Below are positions 10,652 through 21,839 of a stretch of 64,000 bases of DNA, piece after piece. The stretch covers positions 58,111,339 to 58,175,338 of the forward strand of contig OX439043.1 in NCBI GenBank assembly GCA_949317995.1, read 5' to 3'. The stretch is from Acholoe squamosa (taxonomy: Eukaryota > Annelida > Polychaeta > Phyllodocida > Polynoidae). A program made the position numbers and the translations under genes. Under the pieces are notes generated by a model, which worked only from the letters and a program-made list of their open reading frames with translations, did not search any database and had not been told where the DNA came from. The first letter of the stretch is position 1; every line of letters starts with the position of its first letter.

Positions 10652-13600
10652 ATGAGTAAGGCGCATCCACCAGAGTTGAAGAAGTATGTTATACACAGCT
10701 TATTTATTGGCCGATTACTAAAGAGTTATTTGCTAGAGAATATGTATGTCCAAGAATATATGCCAATAATCACGGACATCTAAAGCCGGCTTCCCCACAA
10801 ATCTTTTGGTTCAGGCTTTGTTTTGTTTTAGTCACCGGTTTTCCACGAATAATCAATTATAAATGCGATAAGTCTGTTAATGTAGCAAACAAATTATTAA
10901 CTTTAAAATCATGGGTTTATATCTAATGCTACTGTAGTTTTATTTTAATAGAGCTCTTTAAGTTTTTAACCGTGTATGGGCGATAATATAGGTAAGCATC
11001 ATACGCTTTATCCATGAGATGTGTATTCCTCTGCGAGTCAGTCACTGACAGTGTTTAGCGATGACAGCCAAAAATCAAGACCTCAACAGAACTCCACAAT
11101 CTATGCATCAACTGAAAGGGCTTAATATTTGCGTTTAAAGGCTTTTTGAATTAAGTTGATATTCCCAATAGAGACATTTTTATGGCAAGCTAAAAAATCT
11201 AAATATTAATTTCTTTCTGTTAAATAATAGGGTAACTTGCCCGGTTCTCGGACAGGTCCAATTCTCGGACGATTTTTTGGAGTTAGCTGAATGTTATTTC
11301 AGGCCATAAACCCTATTTTATTTTGATTTCCTCTCTTTTATATCTAATAGATGTCTATTCCCAATGGCAAATTAATAAATTTCAAAGTGTGTGGTGCCCT
11401 CTGTTGGTATCACTTGAAACTTGTGTCCGAGAATTGGACCATTGAAAATGCGGTGTCCGGTAATTGGGCACAATGACATGCCTATTTCCTGACAATTTTG
11501 ATAATTGATATTCTAAAACCATAATTAGAGTGAATATACTAGCAAATTTGTCGAGACTTCTAGTTCATCAATATCTAATAATGGTGGTGAACCTGCTTCA
11601 GCTTGTAAAGATATCTTTAAAATACAGAGGCTGTCCGTGAACTGGTACACCCGTCCGAGAACTGGGCATTTTTGAATGTCTAGACAAAACCCCTTATAAC
11701 AACTATAAATATTAGGCTTCAGCTAGGGATACTTTTTAGTATGATACCAAGGGGCCCTATCCATGCATCCTGCTGAGCCTAAATGTAGGAAACAGAGTTT
11801 GGCCAGTTTAGTAGTCTTCCAAAAATAAAACTGTCTGAGAACTGGGCAAGTTACCCTACTTTTGACCATAACTTCGGTTCTAATAGGACTATTTACGAAA
11901 TTCTTTCAGATTTAGAAAGCCTAAAGTCTAGTTATTTAGGGCACAAATAATTGTATCGATATAATGGTTTTATCAATGCGATAATCGCGATTTCGTAAAT
12001 CACGATGTATCGATTTGGTGGGTATCGATGACACTCCTAGACTGTCTGAACCCCTAAAAAAGAGGGGGCTATCCCTCTGTTGTTTTTTTTTTGTTTTTTT
12101 TTAGTGTTTTTAACTCGTAAAGATTTAAAGATGCCACCAGGGATTAAGACTTTTTAAGACCACCTGAAAATGAGAGGGAATTGTGAAAATATCATCAAAA
12201 TACCCTTTGTAAATAGCCTGTAAACATTAAATGTTTATCATAAACATATTATGTTCTGTGTGTAGTGTATAAAGTATAGATCACATAGGTAGCAAATACA
12301 TTTCATAAATGATCATCTGATATGATACCATAAATCACTGATAAGCACAATGTGCCCTAAATCAGCCTCAGGTCAGTCAGGGCGACCCTTTTTGCTCCCA
12401 ATGTTGAAGCATATGCTTACCATTTGGAAACCTTTATTTCCACCCTTTTTTTTGATGGTGTTAACCACAGCATGGGCAATAACCTGCTGTCCAATCAGAT
12501 GTGTTGTGGTCTACAACAGGACCATTCGACAACAAGATCACAGTACTTGACATCTGCTTGGAGCTAGTTTGTGGCTGTGAATGGCAGTGTTAATGTCAGA
12601 CTTGGGGAATCATAGGAATGTCAGAATGGTCACCTCTATATTAGAATAGTGTACGAAGGCACCTTCTTTGTGGGAGAATGCCCCCCCCCTCCCCACACAT
12701 AATAGATAAGAAATAGACAGCCTTTCCGAGTTATCAGCATTTCAATGCTTTCCTCTAGTTTTTTGTCCCCCACCTTTTTTTTTTCTAAGTGACACTTGCA
12801 TGTCTAGACTTCTTGAGGTATTTTAACCAAAAGAAGGAAAAAAAGGTCATAAGCAATAGATCTCTGCCTCTGGTTTTTACTTTAGACAGTACGAAGAGAT
12901 TAATATTTTTAGAAACAAAATTTTTATGAGCAAGGGTTGCTCTTTTTCATCAGAATTTTTATAGTCCACACAAAGAGGATTGAGCTCTGACCACTCCTAT
13001 GACGTTCAGGCAATTCTCAAACCACTTTTAGTTTACCCTAGTAAAGTTTATAATTAACTCGAAAAGCGAGTTATAAGGAGACACCCTGGGGCCCTGCACT
13101 TTCAGTCATTTTGGTGGTGCGAATAAGTTTAAAAAAAGATGGAAATTTTATATACAAGAGGCAGAATTACTTAATGAATATGTAGTGCCATTAAAGGAGG
13201 AGATGTAGAGGTCTTGCAGGAAAAGCTATTTCATTACCAAGTTTTGTAAATTTTGAGAAATTGTCAATATTGTACAGACTCAGTTGGTTGGCAGCCATAA
13301 GACACTTTTTGCCTCTAATGGTGAAGGTATATGATGTTGATCCATTTATCAACTTTCCCGCCTTGTTTGGCAATGTGGTGCAAATAGTGCAGTTTTGGTG
13401 GGAGTTATGCGAATAGTGGCTTGGTGGTGCGAATAACCTGGGTGAGGGAGTGCTGATGCAACAGGATGAGTGCACAACTCATGGGAGCCAATCACAGGCT
13501 TTTCACTTTTCGAGTTATCAGCAATTTACATTGCTGCATTATATTTTGCAATGTTACGCACACAGTGCTGTTATTTGTTTTCGAAGTCTATTGTATAAAA

Positions 13601-15702
13601 CTTGAATTATGAATTTAAAACAAATAATATAAGTGGCAGATCCACTGCCGGGAGTTTCTTGCGGAAGGCATCCGTGGCGAGTACATCCAAGAGGAGTCAC
13701 AAAAATCAAAACACCTTGATTTTTGCGAGTCTTCTCGAAAGCCGCTCGGCCTTCGCATGGACTTTGTCGCAGCAGCATGCAGCCGTAGACCTGCCGCTGG
13801 AAGGCTCTCTCCAAGAGCACATGCACGGGTGCAAGGCGCAAGAAATTCGCGGCAGTGGATTTGCCACTATACACAGCTGCTCTAATAGTGCACCCCCTTT
13901 TTAGGGCCATAAGGCTAAGCTCACCCCCCCCCCCCCACTGTCAAATAATGCAAATCAAGTGTTTGTAAGTAAGGATTTTTGTGGAAAAACAACGATTTTG
14001 GGCTTCTAGGGGGTGTGCTTATTAGAATTTTTCTATTGAGGTTTTGAGGATCTAAAACAAATTTTCACATTGGTGCTCTTAATATTACTACGGTACGAAT
14101 ACAGAATTTTTGCTACCGTTCCTTCATGTAATAAATGAGACATCGATTGGACATTGTTCTAGCTAAGGTTGTATTTATTGATACCAATATCGTACTTTTC
14201 CTAGTAGTAGACCAACTGAACATTTGCCACATAGTGCACACGCAGTAGAAGCCGAATGTCATGTGTATCAGCAGTAAGAACCCAAAGGAAAAGTTAGCTA
14301 TTACCTAGCACAGCATGTCATATTGTGCTTATTTGATTCTTGAAGATATACGGGTTGCTTACTCATGTGCCATACCACAGTGTCCATATATAGGCCACCC
14401 TAATCTCGTGCGTACAATACGCATCCTGCTTATAAGACGCACCCTGAGAATTCTATGATATGCACCTAGGGTTTGATTTTTGAAGCTTTTGTACTGTTCT
14501 ATAGTCAGGCATGGGATTCTTCAGGATATTTAAGGTTAGACAGGTCATTCTTGTGATTTGCACAGATCCACTGAGAAACTATTTATCATTAATGGGGGGT
14601 GGGGGATCTTAGATGTTTAAGAGGGCCTCATCCCATAAAATTTCTCTCATTTACCATCTGGAAGAGGAATTTTATCACCCTTTTTGAGATTTCTTCAAAA
14701 CCCAGTCCCATGCCTTTATAGTAAAACTACCCTACCTATAAGACACACCCCCTTTTTTGGGAGGCTCTATAGGGTGCAGGAGACCTCTGATTGGCAAATA
14801 AGACACGCCTAATACGCAGGAGATTACGGTACATTAAAACGGACAATATTGGATTCAATGCATGTTTTCACCCCCATTAAATGCACACTGTTAGTTTTGA
14901 AAACAACTTCTAACTTCCAACACTTTGATAGTATAGATATGTGTGCAGTTTGACCAGCATAGAATGGCTGAAGTTTGGTTTACCCCTAATGTTCTGCTTT
15001 CTCATTGCAGGTATATGGACAAGAGGCTTGTATGTAAGTATACATCCCAGTTTCATATTGATATATTGACTTCCCTGTACTATCTGTAAATGCTCGTCTA
15101 ATGTAGTTTTCCTGGCATAGAATTTTTTTATTTTTCATACAGAGATATACCCGGTTTATCTACTGGTAAATATTCAAATTGAAACTATTGCAGAAAGCGC
15201 ATTTGTAATTTCTGTACTGATTTTCATTTCCTTATACAGTGAAGCTGAATGGTGCGCGCAGTGTGTCTGGTGTGCTGCGTGGCTTCGACCCATTCATGAA
15301 CTTGGTAATTGATGAAAGTGTAGAGGAGACTCACAAGTCAGGCGAGAAGCGCAGTGTCGGTATGGTGGTAAGTAGAAAGTTTTGAATTTATGTAAAGTTC
15401 ACTGGAGTTCATTTTTGGACCGGATAAAGCTTTATGGATAAGAAAGATCAATTTTACATCTAATACAAAAATAATTTGTATTTGATGAGACTTTTCTCCC
15501 TTTGCTGGAATTAGAGTATAACTGGATTATTCACTTGAATAAAATTAAGATATGTTAGGATTATGATTTTGAGTAAAAAATTCTACCTAAATTATGCAAG
15601 GTAATAGAGAGAAATTTGTGAAATGATGGCTGTGTATTTCTTCTATAACAGGTCGTCAGAGGTAACAGTATTGTCCTACTCGAGTGTTTAGAGCGAATAT
15701 AA
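10652..15702 (+). CDS. SNRPG: Small nuclear ribonucleoprotein G (Sm protein G)
   Basis: Four coding exons: 10652-10683, 15011-15033, 15240-15367 and 15652-15702 (TAA 15700-15702). Phases agree, giving 77 aa, against 76 for human SmG. It begins [17 protein letters not shown], contains the Sm1 motif region [20 protein letters not shown] and [10 protein letters not shown], and ends with the Sm2 motif [18 protein letters not shown]. These are the family's RNA-binding and strand-pairing segments. SmG is one of seven Sm proteins forming the ring around the Sm site of U1, U2, U4 and U5 snRNAs for pre-mRNA splicing. The insert SGEKRSVG between the motifs is slightly different from vertebrates. Intron 1 is 4.3 kb and full of transposons, the other two introns are 206 and 284 bases. 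A CRE lies upstream and a poly(A) signal at 15972. Confidence 0.96.
11228..11858. mobile_element. Non-autonomous DNA transposon, TAGGGTAACTTGCCC ends
   Basis: The left end TAGGGTAACTTGCCCGGTTC, TCGGACAG matches the reverse complement of the right end at 11831-11858 in 26 of 28 bases. The motif GTCCGAGAACTGGG or close variants occurs several more times inside, in both orientations (about 11420, 11455, 11632, 11650). 631 bp, no coding frame, in SNRPG intron 1. Confidence 0.85.
11859..13630. other. SNRPG intron 1, middle part
   Basis: No exon or RNA gene recognised. CTTTCCGAGTTATCAGCA at 12721 and CTTTTCGAGTTATCAGCA near 13500 are related short repeats, as are GGTGGTGCGAATAA at 13114 and 13423. 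These suggest decayed repeat copies. Confidence 0.4.
13631..13869. mobile_element. MITE with AGTGGCARATCCACTGCCG ends
   Basis: AGTGGCAGATCCACTGCCG at the left is mirrored by CGGCAGTGGATTTGCCACT at the right; the pairing continues through TTTCTTGCG and CGCAAGAAA. About 239 bp, with TA next to both ends. The open frames on both strands here (about 100-118 codons) overlap the inverted repeats and are not genes. Confidence 0.8.
14398..14829. mobile_element. CCGTAATCTCCC MITE, copy interrupted by a second MITE
   Basis: Left end CCTAATCTCGTGCGTACAAT is degenerate; the right end ACGCAGGAGATTACGG is followed by TA. Inner units GCTTATAAGACGCACCCTG match the family. The block 14506-14716 inside is foreign to the family (next entry). 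Without it the copy would be about 215 bp. In SNRPG intron 1. Confidence 0.8.
14506..14716. mobile_element. Nested MITE (CAGGCATGGGATTC family), possibly hAT-like
   Basis: Begins CAGGCATGGGATTCTTCAGG and ends AACCCAGTCCCATGCCTT, so the ends are inverted (AGGCATGGG/CCCATGCCT). It is flanked by TATAGT on both sides (14500-14505 and 14717-14722), where the intact host MITE at 9061 reads CTGTTCTATAGTAAAA with one TATAGT. A diverged copy lies at 16879-17108. The CAGG start and 6-8 base duplication would fit a hAT element, but that is inference. Confidence 0.8.
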
Positions 15703-15971
15703 TGTCCAAGTTATGGATTTGGTGTTTCACCGAGCGAGAGGATTCTTCAAATTCCACCCAGCGTCATTTTGTACATAGTTCATTCATGTCTGCTGGCCTG
15801 ACATTACACAACGTCCAGTCTTCGTGTGCATCAATGATATCAGAAAGTATTAAGTGGATCAACCAAAAGAAGCTGGACTACTATCATTCAGAAAATTGAC
15901 CATTGTAGAAGTCTCAGACTTTCTGAAAATATTAACTTTCTACATCACTAAGAAAAATGTTCCAGATCGTC

Positions 15972-15977
15972 AATAAA
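15972..15977 (+). terminator. Poly(A) signal of SNRPG
   Basis: AATAAA 270 bases after the SNRPG stop codon, followed by T- and GT-containing sequence. Confidence 0.75.
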
Positions 15978-16605
15978 ATGTGTTTTATAAATGGTTGCCC
16001 GAGGATCATGGGAAGGCAATTCAAGTATTGGACTTCTTTGGTTTAAGAAAAAAGAAATGGAAGGACGTCTTAGATCACAACTGCCCTATTTAATACATTT
16101 TAGTTATTTTGGTAATAAAGGTACTGTATGTAAACTCAATGTCTCTTTATTCTCGTTTATATCTGATCAATATACCAATACTATAATCCTCATGTATAAG
16201 CTGCTAAGAACCGAACCCGGTGAACTGTAGTGTAAACCCGCAGGCCATGTCTCATAAGTTATGGGCAAATTGTAACCAGTGCAATGAACTTTAAAACAAG
16301 AACTGCCATATCTTATTTTAATATAATATTGGTCATCAGGTAAAAAATCAACTCAGTCAATTAAACTTTCAAGCCAAGCTCAGATACATGCAAGTACCAA
16401 ACATCTTTGTAGTAAAAATGGCAGACGCGTGCCTACTTCTGAAGAACGGAAAGTTATACAAAATGTATATTTGACTGCATGTCAAACACAATTTCTGCCT
16501 GTGCAGTAATGTGCCCGCAACATACAATGTCTAGGCCTACCTGGTCTATAGCTTTTGCCTTTTCCAGCAGATGGTAAAAGGATAAACCGAAATAAGGAAG
16601 TGATC

Positions 16606-16835
16606 ATTTTTTAACAACAGGGTGGAGCTGGTGGGTTCGCGCGCAGACGTGCGAAAAAAATTTCGACCCCCCATAAGGGACAAAAATCGCATGCGAACGT
16701 CCCCTTTTAGCCTATAGTAATGCGCGGGGTTTTCAACTGAAAACCGGTGAAATTATTTTGACCCCCCCCCATCAGAGGTATTGAAAAAATTCTGCCCCCC
16801 CCCCCCCCGTTGTTAAAAAAATGATCACTCCCTAA
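16606..16835. mobile_element. GGGAGTGRTCATT MITE, copy between SNRPG and REEP
   Basis: AAGTGATCATTTTTTAACAA at the left and TTGTTAAAAAAATGATCACT at the right are inverted. G-run and C-run blocks lie inside the ends as in the 7852 copy, but the core differs. About 230 bp, non-coding. Confidence 0.75.
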
Positions 16836-16878
16836 GTCAAACCCAGGGTCCATCATGGGGTACAGTACTACGGTTTAC

Positions 16879-17108
16879 CAGGTATGGGATTCTTTAGGAT
16901 AGATCCAAAACTTCGGCTATTGAATTTGAAATGGGGTCATTCTTGTGATGTGCACAGATCCATTGAAAAAAAACACGCTTAACTCTTAAGGTGGGGGGAG
17001 GGGTGTCCTAAGACGATTGAAGGGACCCATGCTATATATTTCGACCCAAATACCACCTGAAGAAGGGATTTACGGGCCCTCACATGTTTCCTCAAAACCC
17101 ATTCCAGG
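16879..17108. mobile_element. CAGGCATGGGATTC MITE family, diverged copy
   Basis: Shares CAGGYATGGGATTCTTYAGG, GGTCATTCTTGTGAT, GCACAGATCCA and TCAAAACCCA in order with 14506-14716. GGTTTAC occurs just before and just after, which may be its target duplication. Confidence 0.65.
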
Positions 17109-17408
17109 TTTACTGTAAATTTACCCCACAGAAAATCTGTACCTTACACACGGCTCAATATGAGCTTCAATTCGGTGCAAAATATACCAGTATGGAATGA
17201 TCTTTCTGTGGGGTTTTCAAGTATACTACCAGTATAACTAAATTGCTAATTTGTCTGGCCATATGGTTCTCCCAGATTTAGGGTGCAGCCTTGGGGGTCC
17301 CCTCCCTCATACCACCTGGATCTTAAAAATTAGTCTGACACACGGCTCATAAGCTAATAATAGGATAAACAACAGGAAATCCAATACGTAGTTTACAAAT
17401 ATTAATCA

Positions 17409-17414
17409 TTTATT
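17409..17414 (-). terminator. Poly(A) signal proposed for the REEP gene
   Basis: TTTATT on + reads AATAAA on -. It is the last good signal before the repeats that separate REEP from SNRPG. It is proposed as the distal end of the REEP transcript; nearer signals may be used. Confidence 0.35.
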
Positions 17415-20400
17415 AGCTCCAAAATAACCATTTCCATCCACCAGAAATATCCCATGGTGAGGGGTTGCAGTCGTCCAACCCACATATAAAAATATATCCC
17501 GGCCCACATAACACCAAGGCATTATCTGCCGTGACTGGTCATCGGTCTTCTCTCGTGCTGTTCATATAAGTGACTTTTACACATCGGTTTGCATTGCTTT
17601 GGGGACCAGAGAGGAAGCCGAGCGGCATCAGACCTATCATAATATTAAAACCTCACCTAGTAACTGGGGCATTAAAACTGAAACAACAACTTCACCTTTA
17701 ACAATATGTACAATTCTGGTCAGCCATTACCTGATGGTCATTCCCCACAGGTGGGACCAGTAATTTTAGGGAAAGGGCACAATATAACGGGAGCAAAATC
17801 AAACACTCGATACTTCACCCCATAACGCCAGATATTTTTTTTTTTACATTTTCACCTTTCTTCATTTCTCTCTCACTTAATGATCATAAACTGAAGTCTT
17901 GACTTGCAATGTGAAGTTACAAATTGTGTTTGGCACAAAGGCAAAGTGATCACAAAATCTGTGGCTGACTTAAATGTACACAACCTAAGTGAACTCGTGG
18001 CATTACAAACTGAACGCATTACCCAAGTCATCTTGTTCCCTATACCACCATACCCGAAAATCAATTATCTAAGTAGAGTGCATTTAGGATTTCACTCAAC
18101 ACTTCAGACCGCCCTACCTATATCAATATATCCCTGTCGTTCAGTTTACAATCATAGCTTGCAGATTTAAAGCAATTATTATCTTTGTGTGAGAACGAAT
18201 TGAGAAGGTGACTTTTCATTTTTTTTGGATGGCCAAAAAAAAAAAAAAATTTAAAAACTTTAACGCAAAATGTCACCCTCAAAAATAGTGACTTGAAAAA
18301 ATTACCAATTCTTACATTCTTATCATGCATACAACGCCATGGACAACAACTATACAATGAGTCATTATAGAACATGAACTGTAATTCTCAAGGCATCATC
18401 ATAATGAACACACACAAATAGTGAGGTGAAACCACAATCTGCAACACAAACCACAGACTTGGAATACATACTCAACAAACAGAGCATTTATGTTTTAACG
18501 TTAAGCCACCTGCAGGATAAAGCATTACATCAGAATTTAATTAATCATTCATAATAATACCGTGTATGAACCTCTAAGATATATAGTTTCTGTTATAATG
18601 ATTATACGTAAGTATACAAAGATCTATCTCTAAAGCAGTGTATGCGAGATCAGTATATCATCGTCATTTATTTAGATTAGATGCGTGATATTCCTCTATT
18701 AAACTGTGTATTGCGGTTTCCCTTAAAACTTTCAGATCTCATTCAAAATGCTGTTAACCAAATGAAACGTACACAGGAAAGCCGGATCTATGTGCAGTGA
18801 ATAATACATACATATATGTATAGAGGTGCCGATTGAGATTTCTTGGCATACAACATGAAGAGATATGCTCTGTGGTGTACACACAAACACCAATACTGTG
18901 TTACACAATGAAAACCTGACATAAACCTCTTCTATATGCCCTAAGATATAAGATCCCACCTCAGGCTATATGTTATCATATTCTTTATTGCCTAATATAT
19001 CCTTGCTGAATTACAAATACTTAGGCCTAATACACTGGTCCAAGATTTTCAGAGTACACTGCTAAGTAGGTATTTCAGAGTTTACACAAAGCATTAAGCT
19101 CGTCATTACCTATAATTTGGCGTCCGCTAGAGGTTAAGTAGCTGGATGAGGAGATCGTTTAGGGATGGGGAAGGCTTTCAGATGCGTCTTCAATGCTTAT
19201 ACAAATGTTTCTATATCTCAATTGTTACATTTTGACACCTGGAAATTGAAGCATTTTTGGCTATACAATCATCATAGATCACAATGTCCAAAGGTTTGCT
19301 GTGCAGAATATATTCATATGGTCAGTGGCTCCTTCAGAAGCTACTCCCTTTCCTTACAATACTTTTGCAGATCAGATTTCTTAATCATACATGGACTTCC
19401 AATAATGAGATGCTTTCTTACACACTCTTCATTTTAACATCACAACTATGTACAACGTTGGTAAAATATTATCCCATACTGGAGAAACTGAATCGAATGC
19501 ACTGATGTTCTTATTTAAAAAAATGGCCTCACTTACATATTTACACTTAACATCCATTTGAGCAACGCAATTAATTTCATCACAACATCCACTGTCCATA
19601 CACTGTTGCCTTAAATTCTCTTTTTCTCTTCCATTTTCTTTTTACACATTTTACTATACAAAGTTTTCATGATGTACAAATGTAATATATTTATATACCT
19701 CAGTCGATATCATCTAGCTAGTATTAACCAACAAATAGTGCTGTATATTGAGTAGGTAGTTACCAGAAACCATATGGTTTCACAGATCTGAAACCGCATG
19801 GTTTAGCACTTTTAAGTTATTTCAAAGCCATTACAAGACAAGTAGAAGTGGCTTGGAACTGAGATTCAATTCATATAAAGCTAACAAGGCAACATATTAT
19901 GTACTCACACTGGGGAACGTGTCCCTCATCCCAACATTTACAAAAACTCAAGTTAATTAGTCACACTAACATACTTAAAAAGATTGATAAATTCAATTCA
20001 CAAACCTATGTTACATTAATTGCTTTTGCAGAGGAAAGGCTGGAGGGTGTGACCAAGTCATTCACCAGGACTCTCTTCCACCATGATATGTCACCTCCTT
20101 CCTGATAATAATGTCCTCGACTACATTCTGCATAGCAACAGTATCTGCTCTTAGAGAGCTCTTTACCTAACCCATGATGTCATCCTAGTCTAAACCTACA
20201 CAAGGCCATGGTTTAAATTCATACTCAGAGCAACAATTCTAGTCATATCTAATCTACAGGGCCTTGTTTAAAATAAACTTGCTTATGAGTGTATTGCAAG
20301 TCTGCGAAAAAAATCGAAACTACACCACCAAAACCCTGTTCTGCTGACAGCAGGTCAAAGAACAAACAATATTTAAGTCTCATTCAATGTTTAACCGAAG

Positions 20401-20747
20401 CGCATCAATTATGGAGAAGAATACATGACAAAATCACAAATGGTAAAAACTGTGGGGTAAGGGTAAAACCTGCAGGTAATTCTATATCAGAAGGTAGAGC
20501 TGAACAGAAAATTCAGATATTCTTTCAAATATTCAACAAACTTTGTCTTTCAGTTTCATATTGAGCCTCCTCGTAAATATCCTTTTTCTTAGGGTTCTAA
20601 AAAGTATTATTACAGTGCAGTAATCTACCAGGAGGGTCTGTACTGGACTGAGGTGAGTAATATTGGATATCACGATGAGAAGGCTGGCTTCAAGTACAGA
20701 GTAAGAGGAAGAGGAGAGGATGCGGAGGCTGCACAATGTAGCATTCA
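17415..20747 (-). other. Probable REEP 3'UTR or downstream flank
   Basis: AT-rich sequence without MITEs over more than 3 kb, in contrast to the repeat-dense DNA on both sides. Open frames on both strands are short and lack splice support. The absence of transposons suggests a transcribed, constrained 3'UTR, but no direct mark of transcription is visible. Confidence 0.35.
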
Positions 20748-20813
20748 TTAGTTCTTCCTGATGGAGGACCGGGTGCGCCCCTTCTGACGAGGGAGGGTTC
20801 CGTAGTGGTAGGC
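20748..20813 (-). CDS. Candidate alternative last exon of REEP (basic tail)
   Basis: On - a strong acceptor (pyrimidine tract TTTCCCATTT, branch-like CTAAC, then AG) precedes 20813. In phase 0, the phase left by the exon ending at 26422, it reads 21 residues, AYHYGTLPRQKGRTRSSIRK and N, then TAA at 20750-20748. Joining it to 26422 would replace the 103-residue serine-rich tail encoded by 21840-22151. A strongly basic short tail is plausible for an ER protein that touches microtubules, but this is inference and the exon is unproven. Confidence 0.33.
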   Translation of the reverse strand, partial: AYHYGTLPRQKGRTRSSIRKN

Positions 20814-21839
20814 CTGTTAGTGCGAAATGGGAAACCGTGTCAACCAACACACAACACTACTATACTACAGGAATAAACATTATTAAGATAGGTAACAATC
20901 TGTAATTCTATGTCAGAAATGTCATTTTTGTCAACAATATTATCAACTTCATATGCACCATCAGAACTGAGGGTAACATAACCAACATCTAATAATAGAA
21001 TGTTTAAAGGGGTCATTCCACCAGAAATTTGCACAATTTTTCAAATGTAGCTGAATGACCTTTTATTTCCCCCCCCCCAATTAATGACAAAATAATTTAA
21101 GCCAAACACCACTTATGATGACTGCAGATTGAGCCAGATAGACTTTGTGGAATGACACCTTTATGTGAATCTGGTCATGCTGTTGCTGTTAGAGGGTACA
21201 CAAAGGATTCCTGTTTCTGTAAGTAACAAACAAAACACATTTATTCACCATCAGTCCACAGGTGGGATCCTTTTGGTTAAGACATGCTTGGTGCCTGTTC
21301 TGGGAAAGGAATCTATTGATGACATTCAACAATAAAAATCAATGTTAGTAGGAGATAGACGAAAGAGAATATTCACCTGGAATATTCCTTTCTAAAGTGT
21401 AGGCTACAGGCCTACTAGGCTAAAGGAATAAAAACTGCCAAGGTAATCAAAGGGTCACCTTAGTATAAATGTGATTTATTATACTAAGGTATGCTATGAA
21501 ATACTAACAGTAACACACCCAACTAAGCACATACAACATAGCATTTGCCCCAACTATCCATACCTATTATCCATACTGTTGTTGTTTTTTAACAGAATCC
21601 ACTCTTCTGATCGAATTTTGCTAGTCTTATGAACTTTAAAGTTACAGGCATTTCCATTTCAAATTCTCCATAGCGGTAAATAATTTTGATAGAACGACAT
21701 TATCAGAGGATCTACAAATTTCCTTATTTTTTTTCTATAGAATAATCCAAAGTTTGCACCTGACCAAACCTTATAGCTTTCCCTAGATGGCTGACTAATA
21801 GTCAGGTCTTAATTTCAACCATATCCTGTTACATCAGCA

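Noticed and set aside
13554..13910. Overlapping open frames of 118 and 100 codons on opposite strands
   Set aside because: Both lie within the palindromic MITE at 13631-13869; mirrored sequence gives open frames on both strands, with no splice or domain support.
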